60,611 nt of DNA from an uncultured Prevotellaceae bacterium. Lineage in GTDB: Bacteria > Bacteroidota > Bacteroidia > Bacteroidales > Bacteroidaceae. Both the position numbers and the translations under genes were made by a program. The notes under the pieces were generated by a model, which made no database searches, had not been told where the DNA came from, and saw only the letters and a list, made by a program, of their open reading frames with translations. Shown piece by piece: positions 52,003 through 60,611 of this stretch. The stretch's first letter is position 1; each line of letters begins with the position of its first letter. The stretch covers positions 1 through 60,611 of the forward strand of contig OMWC01000021.1 of assembly GCA_900314655.1 (NCBI GenBank), given 5' to 3'.

Positions 52003-53580
52003 TCATTGGTATTTATTATTAATGACCCATTTGCCTTCCTTGCGTCCACCTTCACGAGTGAGAACACCCAATTTCTTCAGTTTGGCAATATCCCTTTCGA
52101 TGGTTCTCTCATTGACACCTTCCTTTTCCGACATCTTTTCCGACATCTTTTCCGACATCTTTTCCGAAATTGTCTTTGCAGATAAGAAAGGATTAGCAAT
52201 TATCATTTCAACTATCACTTTCTGTCTGTCAGTTAGTTCTTTTAGGCCGTCTTTGAGGCCATCTTTTGGGTCATGATTATCTTTACTGGCTATGTCAGCA
52301 ATGATATTGCCAGCAGCCTCATGGCAGGGGATGGTGATGCGGAAGAAGGTGCGCTCTTCATCTGTGACTACGATAGCACGAGGCGATCCATTGGCCTTCA
52401 GCACATTCTGGATGGTGGGAATACCAGTGCTTCGTCCTTCGGTCAACTCCAATTCCTTCAGATATTCGCCCAAACGACGGTTACGATAACGTTTAGAGAT
52501 AAGCAGTTCACCGCGACTGATATCAGCAGCAGGGATGCTGCGGTCTGGTCCACCAACGTTCTGAATGGTAATACTCTTCGGTTCAACAGTGATTACAACA
52601 GGCTCCCACTCCCGATAATCGCGATGATAAAGCGAGTTCGTAATACTTTCTTCTAATGCTTGGTAAGGATAGGTATAGAACTTGATACTATGGTTGTCAT
52701 TCTTGGGTTTAATGATGGATTGCATCACCACCATGCGATTCAGATACTCCAGCGTCCGCTCAATGATCTGTGTTACGGAACCTGTGATAACAGGAGCCTC
52801 GTAGAGATTATTGGGATTCACCAATCGTCCTTCTGGGAAGAAGACCACTTCTACTTGTGTACGTTTGAAGAACTTACTTGGGTTTTCGCAGAACATCATA
52901 GCGGCAACATTCCTCAGCGAACGGTTCTCTGATGGCCCAACATACAAGTCCATCTGTTCCAAAATCTCTTCCAATGGCCGCTGATATAGTTCATTGGCCA
53001 GTTTGCTGCCAACCTTCACCAGGTATTCGCGAAGCAGCAACGTTGATATATCTTCCACTTTGATGTCGGGATTACCCCTTTCATCAAACGGCACGCGACT
53101 TGCCAACTCCCGCAGTTCGTCCAGCACCTCACCCTTGGCAATGATGCTACTCGTACCGCTACGAATATAGAAGTACTCCTTACTACCATTCTTCGCTGTC
53201 ACATTCTCAGGTACAGAATATGGCCTATTGATGCCAGCAGGACACCAAATAACAAGTACCTGTTTTCCATCCACCTCTTCAACGCTCGTTCTGGGCAAAT
53301 AATACGGTGACATCTTATTGTTATAGCCAACCATCTCCTGAAGGATACCGTCAATCTTCTCAACGGGCACACCTTCCACAGGACGGATAGCCATACCCGT
53401 ATCGTCATCAGTGTCAACACCTACCACTATATATCCACCGCCAAGATCATCGAAATCATTAGCGAAAGCACATACACTATGGTATATGCTTGCCGGATTC
53501 CAACCCTTCTTGAACTCAATCCTATTGGACTCTATCTTCTGCTTGTTCAACAGGTCTTCTATGTTTATTGCCAGTGCCAT
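52003..53580 (-). CDS. AlbA_2 (Schlafen-type) ATP-binding protein with winged helix
   Basis: The 525-residue product has an N-terminal Schlafen AlbA_2 domain (ESNRIEFKKGWNP then VCAFANDFDDLGGGYIVVGVD, ~17-60) and a GHKL-like ATPase region (EESITNSLYHRDYRE, ITIQNVGGPDRSIP, RNRRLGEYLKELELTEGRSTGIP). A C-terminal winged helix follows (ERTIERDIAKLKKLGVLTR). Such proteins are frequent in mobile and defence regions as regulators or accessory factors. Tandem SEKM units (12-base repeats) precede the winged helix, after a KDGLKDGLKEL stretch. Its own minus-7 word (TAACTTTG on the minus strand, 53597-53604) is 17 bases upstream. Confidence 0.87.
   Translation of the reverse strand: MALAINIEDLLNKQKIESNRIEFKKGWNPASIYHSVCAFANDFDDLGGGYIVVGVDTDDDTGMAIRPVEGVPVEKIDGILQEMVGYNNKMSPYYLPRTSVEEVDGKQVLVIWCPAGINRPYSVPENVTAKNGSKEYFYIRSGTSSIIAKGEVLDELRELASRVPFDERGNPDIKVEDISTLLLREYLVKVGSKLANELYQRPLEEILEQMDLYVGPSENRSLRNVAAMMFCENPSKFFKRTQVEVVFFPEGRLVNPNNLYEAPVITGSVTQIIERTLEYLNRMVVMQSIIKPKNDNHSIKFYTYPYQALEESITNSLYHRDYREWEPVVITVEPKSITIQNVGGPDRSIPAADISRGELLISKRYRNRRLGEYLKELELTEGRSTGIPTIQNVLKANGSPRAIVVTDEERTFFRITIPCHEAAGNIIADIASKDNHDPKDGLKDGLKELTDRQKVIVEMIIANPFLSAKTISEKMSEKMSEKMSEKEGVNERTIERDIAKLKKLGVLTREGGRKEGKWVINNKYQ
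52123..52167. repeat. 12-base tandem repeat inside the AlbA_2 gene
   Basis: CTTTTCCGACAT is repeated at 52123, 52135 and 52147, with a fourth degenerate unit CTTTTCCGAAAT. It encodes repeated MSEK tetrads. Changes in copy number would keep the frame and alter only the linker length. Confidence 0.8.
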
Positions 53581-53596
53581 ATTCCTATTTTGTTTG

Positions 53597-53604
53597 CAAA
53601 GTTA
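53597..53604 (-). promoter_or_regulatory. Minus-7 promoter word for the AlbA_2 gene
   Basis: CAAAGTTA on the plus strand reads TAACTTTG on the minus strand, followed by ATG at 53580. The gene can thus be expressed separately from the two genes upstream of it. Confidence 0.6.
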
Positions 53605-53633
53605 CTCATTTTTTCCTATTACTATTTATTCTT

Positions 53634-55457
53634 TTACGTTTCAACGCTGTTAAAACCTTCTTTTTCATCTTTTTCTATTGGCTTTACCAAGCTTAGAATC
53701 AAAAAAGCATGGAATACTCTGTCTGCCATATCTGCATTAAAAGCATCCGCTCCCAATAGACCATGACTGACTAAGTTGCGCCAATTTCCCGCACTGCTAT
53801 CTGTGAATAGGACTTTGTAATATGTTACAATGTCTTCGCCAAGTGCTTTTTTGACACAGTCTTGGTCTAATAATCCTTCAAGTGATTTGTATTCGTTTCC
53901 TGCTTCGGGATTACTCTTAGGCCGTAAGATTTCACCACCTGTTGTTACGCATACATTTCTAATAACGGATTCAAATTGTGGAATCAACAGATGACACGCA
54001 ACAAGATAATCCTCTTGGAAAAATGCTTCAAATCCACGTTCAAGAATATTTCTCTGCTCATTAAGAATTACAAGAGAGTCTTTAAACATGCTATTCATTA
54101 CATAGTCTGTTGTTAGCAGACCACATTCTTTTAATTTTTGTATATGCTGATGTAAGAAACTATTAACCATTCGCAATCTATTGTATATTCCATATATTAA
54201 TTTCTGATATTCTGAATTATGTCCAACTCCTAAATAAGAAATTGGAATCCCTTTCGAATTTATGGTAGTTGTACGCATCATATCAAAAAAAGGAGCTTCT
54301 TCTTTCTCTTTTTCTTGTATTGCCCTCTCATTATCTATCCGTGGTAAATATTCCAAAAGGAATTTAAGTCCTTGTTCTTCAGGTGTCCCCGATAGCATCC
54401 TGTTCCAATGCTGTTCAATTAATGCATTGTCAATGGGTATAGAGATTGAGATAGGGCTTAAATCTTTAAGTGCTGCCTCTCCCAATTGCCTAATTTCTGC
54501 AAAAAGATAATTCGCTTCTTTATATAGGTGATACTTCCGATATAACCTTTGCATAATCTCTATCATTCCTTGTGCCCACATTCCACCTCGTAGTTTGAAT
54601 GATTTTCTAAATGCATTCATCGTTCTATCAAGTAATGGCTTAATATCTCCTACATAACCAGTTAATTTGTAATATTCAGCTAATAATTCTGCTTGGTCTT
54701 GCATATGGTGTCCATGTATATCAGTTTGTGCACCTTCAGCCATTGCAAGTTTCTCAAAACGATCAAATCTTTCTATGTGAGCTTGAAGAATATCATTTTC
54801 ATATTTACTAAAACAATCCCTGTGTTTTAATAGAGCCTCAAAAGTTCGTGCCCATAACCCCGGCTTATCATCATCAGTGGCATATTTTTTATCGAGAGTT
54901 AGAAAGGCTTCTACAGATCTTTCAATTAGAGATTTGTCGTTTATTGTTACTGATAGGTCTAATGCGTGTTTTGTATAATAATAGCAGGAGAGTGCATGCT
55001 CAGGATAATCTCCTTCTACAGTCTCTAATATTGAAATGATATTCCCCTTCCAATTTTTTTGAAAGTCTGGTTGCTTACCAGTAACAAACTTCTTGAAATC
55101 TAAGACAAGACCTGTATATCGCATTTTGAGCAATGGATTAACAACTATATTGGCTCTGTCTTCCCAATAAGAAATTGCATCTGCAGATATTTGCGACCTG
55201 TCAGGTGTATATATATCCTCACCAGTATCTTTTCTTTTCCAAGTTATTTTAGGACCATAAAATGTTCCCCAATATTTCTCTGCATTTTCGGAAAAACTAA
55301 AAGCAAGTATTTCATATTGTGCATCACGTGAATTTCTTATGTCCTCTGGTAACTCATTAATTGCTTCCACTACTTCATAATCATAGAATCCCTTTCGTTC
55401 TGTTGAGTCAAACGAAAGGAGAGTTTCATTTAATGTATGGAATTTCTTTTGATTCAT
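53634..55457 (-). CDS. DUF7380/DUF4209-like protein with HEPN-type RNxxxH motif
   Basis: The 607-residue product is helical throughout, without signal peptide or membrane segments. The C-terminal domain (about 460-590) has the DUF4209-like pattern, with FEAFFQEDYLVACHLLIPQF and VIRNVC. It ends in NWRNLVSHGLLG, whose R560-N-x-x-x-H565 is the catalytic-type motif of HEPN ribonucleases. The N-terminal part (WEDRANIVVNPLLKMRYTGL) resembles DUF7380. The family names are from memory and should be searched. It starts 31 bases after the NACHT gene stop, so the two are likely one transcript. It may be a toxin effector or a structural partner of the NACHT protein. Confidence 0.7.
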   Translation of the reverse strand: MNQKKFHTLNETLLSFDSTERKGFYDYEVVEAINELPEDIRNSRDAQYEILAFSFSENAEKYWGTFYGPKITWKRKDTGEDIYTPDRSQISADAISYWEDRANIVVNPLLKMRYTGLVLDFKKFVTGKQPDFQKNWKGNIISILETVEGDYPEHALSCYYYTKHALDLSVTINDKSLIERSVEAFLTLDKKYATDDDKPGLWARTFEALLKHRDCFSKYENDILQAHIERFDRFEKLAMAEGAQTDIHGHHMQDQAELLAEYYKLTGYVGDIKPLLDRTMNAFRKSFKLRGGMWAQGMIEIMQRLYRKYHLYKEANYLFAEIRQLGEAALKDLSPISISIPIDNALIEQHWNRMLSGTPEEQGLKFLLEYLPRIDNERAIQEKEKEEAPFFDMMRTTTINSKGIPISYLGVGHNSEYQKLIYGIYNRLRMVNSFLHQHIQKLKECGLLTTDYVMNSMFKDSLVILNEQRNILERGFEAFFQEDYLVACHLLIPQFESVIRNVCVTTGGEILRPKSNPEAGNEYKSLEGLLDQDCVKKALGEDIVTYYKVLFTDSSAGNWRNLVSHGLLGADAFNADMADRVFHAFLILSLVKPIEKDEKEGFNSVET

Positions 55458-55488
55458 TTATTGGAGTCACCAGTGGGCAAAATAATGA

Positions 55489-58400
55489 TTACTGACAATT
55501 CATTGCTAATATAACAGCCTCTTTTATACTTAATTGCTTATAATGTAGTTCGTAGTATTCTGACTGGATTTCTATGATGATGCGGTTCAGCCACTTTTCT
55601 GTAGTTGTGTATTGGGAGAGTAGATTACAAACTTTATTCATATTATCCTCAGAACTCATTGCGATATTTTTCATCGCTTTGACAATAACCCCAGACCAAT
55701 TTGTGTATTTCTCTTCCATTCCGAATGCTATCTTCAGTAATTCTTCCAACCGAGGAAGATACTTGACGTCTTTATATCCAAGTACCGGAGCAGAACTAAA
55801 AGTACCAAAATACAGACAGTCCTTTTTCATAATATCTAGCGTTTCATTTAGCGCAGAGTCTACACCAAACGCTAAACGGTATCTTAAAATAGTTTCTTTA
55901 TGTTTTTCTTCAAGCAGATCCTTGTCTTTTTCTATCATTTGCATAACCCAATGATGATACCATTCTTCTTTGTATAATTGTCCCAAAATAACCAATTTCA
56001 AATCAGCATTGGCAATGTTATATATGCATTTCAAACTTTCAAAGCCAGGTCTTCCTAATTTGGAAAATTTTTCGGAAATCTGATAAGAATAAGGGAATCC
56101 GTCTTTTAGCATAAGTTTCATAATATCACTATATGAACTCTTCTCACGCTTATCTATTAAATATTTGGCCAACACAAAAATATCTTCTGCATGGTCTTTT
56201 TCATATTTCTTTATGTTTCTTTTCGCGATTTCTATAAGTGTTTTTTCTTCTATATATTGAACTGCATACCATAAAAAACAACCATCATCACCAATGAATG
56301 AGTGCTTTGTTTTTTTACACGCAGCATATTTAATGTGCCTTTTTATGAGGGATTCTCTTAACAAAACATCCAAATCCATAGCAAGCTGAAGATATTTGCG
56401 AATTTCTGCCGAATCAATATCATTCTTGCTTAATTGTTTGTTTAACAAAATACGAATGCATTCTTTCTGTGTTTTTGATAGAATGTTTATATCGTCTGGA
56501 TGGAGGCTACTTAACAGAAATTCTGTATAAACATCCTTATCCAGAACATCTCTTTTTACCTTGTTTAAATCATATTTTTCTGATTTCCAATTATATGACA
56601 TTTGCATGAACCTTGCAACATCATTCGACCATTGAAATTCATCATCTTCTTTTATCTTTTGTCGCAAATCCTTTCTATTATTAGGTGTATATTTTTCTAT
56701 TATTGACAGTATCGTTTTCTTGAATTTATTATGATTAAAAAGAATTCGCAATTCTTTTGTTCTCTGTTCGATCAAGGAGGGATAAGCCTTAAATCTCGGG
56801 AAGGTGCTTTTTATGAATGCTTGAACAGTATTATCCCATTCTACAAAAATATGGGAAACAAGCCATAAAGCGAGGTTGTAGTCATTTGGGTTTTGCGAAT
56901 CAAATTCCTGAAAGACTTTTATTGCATCTTCAGGTACAATATATAGTCCGATAGTGGCCTGAAGACGTTCTAAATCCTCGTGCGAAATCTCCTTATAATT
57001 AGCTCTTATCAACTTTATTCTTGCAACAATATCTATTTGCTCTCTATATTGTTGCATGAAATTACGAAATAGAACAAATAGTCCTTGTATGCGTTTAAAA
57101 GAATATCGGTTTTCATCATATATCAGATACCAGCATTGTTCAATATCACATAGCAGATTGTTGTGATTTTGAACAATTTCATTACTGTTGTGTAGCAAAG
57201 ACTCTACGATATCATTGATATGGTCATTATCATGGTATATTTCCTCCTTGCTAAACGAAGATAAAAATTTCCATATTTTTGTAAGCCCGTGATAGCTTTT
57301 GATACCTTTTATAGCGTCATATACCTCCTCTCTACTTACTGCATGAGACATTCCATCTATCCTATAATCATGCACGTTCGTTTCTTGGTCAATAATAAAG
57401 TCAATATAGTTATCGCTCGTATTCGTTGAAACAATTAATTTGAAGATAGTCCTTATTCTCCGCTTATCTATAGAATGTACATTTAATCCTTTCAGTTTGT
57501 TAATGATTCGTTCTTTTCTAAAATACTTGTTTTCGAAAGGTTCATATATAGCATATGTGTCTCGACTGTCATCATTCCCTAATTGTTTTATCTTGGAAAA
57601 AACCACATGTTCAATTTTTTTATCTAATCCAATTAAAGACAGCGCATCAAAATCAATATATTGTACAACCTGTTCCAATAAATATGTATATGGATTGATA
57701 GCATTAACGTTTTCTAATTCTGACAACAGATATTGAGCCGCATCTGGATTGTCACACAGATGAGCCAATCCTACATAAGTTGCATAATAGTCAGAAGGAT
57801 ATATTCCTTTCGACTTATAACTCTTTAAAACACTTTTCAGAACATCACATTTTATATTATCAGAAATAGAAGTGGGATCAATATCTGTCAAGATTTCAAC
57901 CTCATTCTCCATCAGGAAGTATAACAGCCGTTGAAAACGCTCATCTGTAATATCCATTGAAGAAAGTAGAAACATGACAACATTATACCAATTTTTCCTC
58001 ACCTTTTGAATTTTACCTTGATCATAGCATATCAGCTGGAGAATTCTATCATAATCGCATTTCAACAAATATCTTGTAACAAAATATTCTTTTATTCCAT
58101 TATGAGTAAATGAGTAATCATCACCTTCTCTTTTTAGCACTGTATATCTAAGACAGGCAGCCATATCACTTTTAGTTAAACCAAGATATTTTGTCATATC
58201 TTGTCCCTTGATTGATTGTTCTTCCGAAAATTGCAATATCAGTGCTATGCATTCTAATTTCTTTTCAATATCGTACTTGTCAATGTTAACAACCCCCTCC
58301 TTCTTATCAACATCATAACTCTTTTGAACTATAAAATCATATATATCTACGATTTTGGAAGTTAAACCATCATTTATATTGTAGTAATCAACCAGATTAA

Positions 58401-59592
58401 CTAAGAAAAACGGGGTAAAGAGTAAATGTTCGATACCTTTCAGGTTGGCTTGTTGGAGAAAATCATTTCCATCTCTTAAGTGATGGTTTGCATAATTACT
58501 AATGTCTGTTTCAGAGAGACTTCTTAAATCAATCCTTGTAAATTCATTCAAATCTTCCTTTTCTTCATAATTTTTCCTGAAGGTTATAACAAATTTAGCT
58601 AATGGATTAGACCTTACAAAATCATGTATCTTTTCTATCAATGTACTTCTTTTGCTATCGGCTACCTCATCAAGCGCATCAATTAAGTAAACTGCATCTT
58701 GCTCATAGCAAGAAAGACATGTTTTCAAAAAGTATTCACCTTCATAGTTGTTGTAGTCACTTGCTTTAATATACGTTACGCCATAATTACCTTCGGATAT
58801 TAAGTCATTTGCAAGTTTACGCAATTCTGTTGTTTTACCATTTTGAGCAGGGCTATAGATGACAAAACAATTTGTAATGACGCCAGGAATTCTACCACAG
58901 ACGAAATCTGCCAAGCTACCAGATTCATATCTGTATGGATGAAGGATTCGTTCTAAGAAATCATCGGTTTCATTATTATAGGAGTAACTAAAGGACCTTG
59001 GTATATAATAATCTGGTAAGTTGAAAGGCAGTTTCGGACATTGCTGCCTTGTTAATTTGCAAATATCCAGTTCTTCCCACGATTTTGTACCTAACCATAA
59101 ACATAAAATATCATATAATGCAATTTGCTTTTGAACATCAAGTGCTGATGTCTCTGCAACGATTCTTTTTCCATCATAGATGTCATTACCTTGGCTGAAA
59201 ACAAAAGACAATTCTTCTTTAAGTTTGCATTTGCGTAAATAATTCGCATCTTGTTTGAGCGCAATAAAAAGCAAATGATACCCATGAAGGTTCTTGTTGT
59301 CCTGAATATTCTCAAGTGTTTCCTTTAATTTCGTATTGGTTGTCTCTGAACTAACTTGGCAAATTATCTTTTGCTCAGCATCAATAAGGTCAATACCTGG
59401 GTAGTTTGATTTTCTTGATTTTACATTCGCATTAATAAAATGGTAGCCATACATCGCATTAAACAATTGCAGCATCAGATTCTCTGCAAATATGTTTTTG
59501 TCATGCAAACCTGAATGATTAAGCAGTTCTATTTCGAGATAGATTCTACTTAATAAAGATGATATGTTCTTTGTTATCTGTTCTGAATTCAT
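55489..59592 (-). CDS. SMEK-domain NACHT-type STAND NTPase
   Basis: The 1367-residue product has an N-terminal SMEK-type domain (residues ~1-180). There YPGIDLIDAEQKIICQVSSE (~66-85) supplies an Asp and a strand with Gln like a PD-(D/E)xK relative. The NTPase core has FVIYSPAQNGKTTELRKL (~242-259), a Walker A with Ser replacing the first Gly, and the NACHT-style Walker B YLIDALDEVADS (~296). A YFVTRYLL segment and a long helical-repeat C-terminus (~600-1367) probably sense the target. NACHT proteins of this build act in phage defence by oligomerising on a trigger. The promoter is weak (TATACTTG near 59705). No neighbouring gene is known to be its partner; the following DUF7380/DUF4209-like gene is the best candidate. 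Confidence 0.82.
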   Translation of the reverse strand: MNSEQITKNISSLLSRIYLEIELLNHSGLHDKNIFAENLMLQLFNAMYGYHFINANVKSRKSNYPGIDLIDAEQKIICQVSSETTNTKLKETLENIQDNKNLHGYHLLFIALKQDANYLRKCKLKEELSFVFSQGNDIYDGKRIVAETSALDVQKQIALYDILCLWLGTKSWEELDICKLTRQQCPKLPFNLPDYYIPRSFSYSYNNETDDFLERILHPYRYESGSLADFVCGRIPGVITNCFVIYSPAQNGKTTELRKLANDLISEGNYGVTYIKASDYNNYEGEYFLKTCLSCYEQDAVYLIDALDEVADSKRSTLIEKIHDFVRSNPLAKFVITFRKNYEEKEDLNEFTRIDLRSLSETDISNYANHHLRDGNDFLQQANLKGIEHLLFTPFFLVNLVDYYNINDGLTSKIVDIYDFIVQKSYDVDKKEGVVNIDKYDIEKKLECIALILQFSEEQSIKGQDMTKYLGLTKSDMAACLRYTVLKREGDDYSFTHNGIKEYFVTRYLLKCDYDRILQLICYDQGKIQKVRKNWYNVVMFLLSSMDITDERFQRLLYFLMENEVEILTDIDPTSISDNIKCDVLKSVLKSYKSKGIYPSDYYATYVGLAHLCDNPDAAQYLLSELENVNAINPYTYLLEQVVQYIDFDALSLIGLDKKIEHVVFSKIKQLGNDDSRDTYAIYEPFENKYFRKERIINKLKGLNVHSIDKRRIRTIFKLIVSTNTSDNYIDFIIDQETNVHDYRIDGMSHAVSREEVYDAIKGIKSYHGLTKIWKFLSSFSKEEIYHDNDHINDIVESLLHNSNEIVQNHNNLLCDIEQCWYLIYDENRYSFKRIQGLFVLFRNFMQQYREQIDIVARIKLIRANYKEISHEDLERLQATIGLYIVPEDAIKVFQEFDSQNPNDYNLALWLVSHIFVEWDNTVQAFIKSTFPRFKAYPSLIEQRTKELRILFNHNKFKKTILSIIEKYTPNNRKDLRQKIKEDDEFQWSNDVARFMQMSYNWKSEKYDLNKVKRDVLDKDVYTEFLLSSLHPDDINILSKTQKECIRILLNKQLSKNDIDSAEIRKYLQLAMDLDVLLRESLIKRHIKYAACKKTKHSFIGDDGCFLWYAVQYIEEKTLIEIAKRNIKKYEKDHAEDIFVLAKYLIDKREKSSYSDIMKLMLKDGFPYSYQISEKFSKLGRPGFESLKCIYNIANADLKLVILGQLYKEEWYHHWVMQMIEKDKDLLEEKHKETILRYRLAFGVDSALNETLDIMKKDCLYFGTFSSAPVLGYKDVKYLPRLEELLKIAFGMEEKYTNWSGVIVKAMKNIAMSSEDNMNKVCNLLSQYTTTEKWLNRIIIEIQSEYYELHYKQLSIKEAVILAMNCQ

Positions 59593-59731
59593 ATAAATTA
59601 TTTATTCAATGATATCAATAGATTCCTAATTGTTTTATTCAGATTGTCATTTTTCTATCCATAATCATGGAACTTTATTTCATTTTGTCATAATGCTAAA
59701 TAATTTCAAGTATAAGTTAACTCTTTACTCT

Positions 59732-60610
59732 TTAGTTTGGAGCATTATTTTTTGAACTAGCTTCTTGCAATTGTTCTTCCGTTACACGTTCTGTGTCATA
59801 ACACACAATTTGATGATTCTTATCATATACAATTCCATGGTGTTGATAATATCTCTTACCTATACGGATTAATTTTCGAATAGCGGCTCTAACGATGTCT
59901 TTTGTAAGAGACATTTCTTCTGCTACTTTGCAATGGATCGCTATTGGCCAAGGTTGTTGTGGTAAATGCTTATCAATGTCATCAAGCAATTCGTCAGAAA
60001 TATAAATCTCCTTTGGAGGTGTTTTTTCTGGTCCTGTTATGAAAATATTTCTACGTTTTTCTATGCTTACATAGTCAGATATCCCATATCGATCCCCTGC
60101 TTCTTTTAATAAATGTAAGACGTAATTTCTTTGTATCAATTTTGACCTAACATATCGAGTGTTCACAAATCGGCACATTTCCAGAATTATCTCTTCTGTA
60201 TAGTTCGAAGCATTCACTTGTTGTAAATCTTTTGATGTAAAATTGAAGCTACCTAAAACACGACTTACAGAAAGAAATGCCGTTAACATCCTTGCTCTTT
60301 TAAGCATTTTTGAGGTACTTAAACTAATTTCCTTTGAAAAGTATAGTGACAAAGCACTATCTGTTTTTTTTAAGACATAAGCAATCGTAGGCCAAATTAA
60401 CAAAGAATCTGTTGAATTATATATTAAATCATACATCTTCTCGTCCTTAAAATACTTTTGTTTGAAACTTGCAGCTTTCTCTGGAACCTTTAAGATTAAG
60501 CATACGTACCCAGCAGCAAGATACATCATATCAACAATCTTATTTGTTTCTATTTCTTGATTTGCATAGCAATTCTTTCTACGTTCATAATAATAACCAT
60601 GTTGTTTCAA
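59732..60610 (-). CDS. AIPR-like abortive-infection protein, C-terminal part
   Basis: The frame enters from beyond the window end, so the true start is missing. The 292 visible residues begin GYYYERRKNCYANQEI, which matches the segment following the ND.Q region of AIPR (abortive infection phage resistance) proteins. AAGYVCLILKVPEKAASFKQ and YTEEIILEMCRFVNTRYVRS follow, and a C-terminal winged-helix-like tail (KDIVRAAIRKLIRIGKRYYQ). AIPR proteins are linked to phage defence, sometimes next to nuclease or helicase genes. It lies 139 bases upstream of the NACHT gene on the same strand. The assignment rests on remembered family pattern. Confidence 0.7.
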   Translation of the reverse strand: MKQHGYYYERRKNCYANQEIETNKIVDMMYLAAGYVCLILKVPEKAASFKQKYFKDEKMYDLIYNSTDSLLIWPTIAYVLKKTDSALSLYFSKEISLSTSKMLKRARMLTAFLSVSRVLGSFNFTSKDLQQVNASNYTEEIILEMCRFVNTRYVRSKLIQRNYVLHLLKEAGDRYGISDYVSIEKRRNIFITGPEKTPPKEIYISDELLDDIDKHLPQQPWPIAIHCKVAEEMSLTKDIVRAAIRKLIRIGKRYYQHHGIVYDKNHQIVCYDTERVTEEQLQEASSKNNAPN

Positions 60611-60611
60611 T

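Overview
The window reads as a Bacteroidota chromosome segment, most likely Prevotella-like. Most transcription units start from the Bacteroidota promoter word TAnnTTTG and lack Shine-Dalgarno sequences. The gene content also fits: TonB receptors with a DUF4249 lipoprotein, a GH43-PL10 pectin enzyme, a sigma-54 regulator next to lptE and secG, a Nif3/zinc-ribbon pair, and many TCAACTC- and GAAGAGT-type intergenic repeats. The first ~1.2 kb differs: two secreted-protein genes with Shine-Dalgarno sites and no TAnnTTTG promoter, so it may be foreign DNA or an assembly join.

Layout. 1.3-13 kb is an accessory region. It carries five copies of a tripartite TGTCGCA promoter element at nearly fixed spacing, each driving a small secreted or membrane peptide, a PepSY-like protein, or a short terminated RNA. 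Between them lie an aspartic protease, a cupin lipoprotein, the GH43-PL10 enzyme and a 1424-residue nuclease-helicase-methyltransferase fusion. 14-17 kb holds holA, a small HsdR-N-like gene and a BASS transporter. It is followed by a 485-bp element with 141-bp inverted arms.

17.7-26.4 kb is a type I restriction-modification locus: hsdR, hsdM, a DUF1016 nuclease, hsdS, a second promoterless hsdS in the opposite direction, and a tyrosine recombinase. In-frame inverted repeats shared by the two hsdS genes imply a DNA-inversion switch of target specificity.

26.5-51.7 kb is mostly housekeeping: a GlsB-like protein; a TonB receptor-DUF1893-ECF operon; two MFS transporters; nif3 and a zinc-ribbon protein; an NUC1 endonuclease; a TonB receptor with a DUF4249 lipoprotein; aguA-aguB (agmatine to putrescine); a glycosyltransferase-DUF4922-SpoIID fusion; rlmN-DUF4837-pdxA-like-flippase; a sigma-54 regulator-lptE-TPR-secG; and tRNA-His.

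51.8-60.6 kb is AT-rich and lies just past tRNA-His. All four genes are on the minus strand: an AIPR-like protein (cut by the window end), a SMEK-NACHT NTPase, a DUF7380/DUF4209-like protein with an RNxxxH motif, and an AlbA_2 (Schlafen-type) ATPase. It looks like a defence island with a possibly new multi-gene system. The other strongest leads are the TGTCGCA regulon and the nuclease-helicase-methyltransferase fusion.
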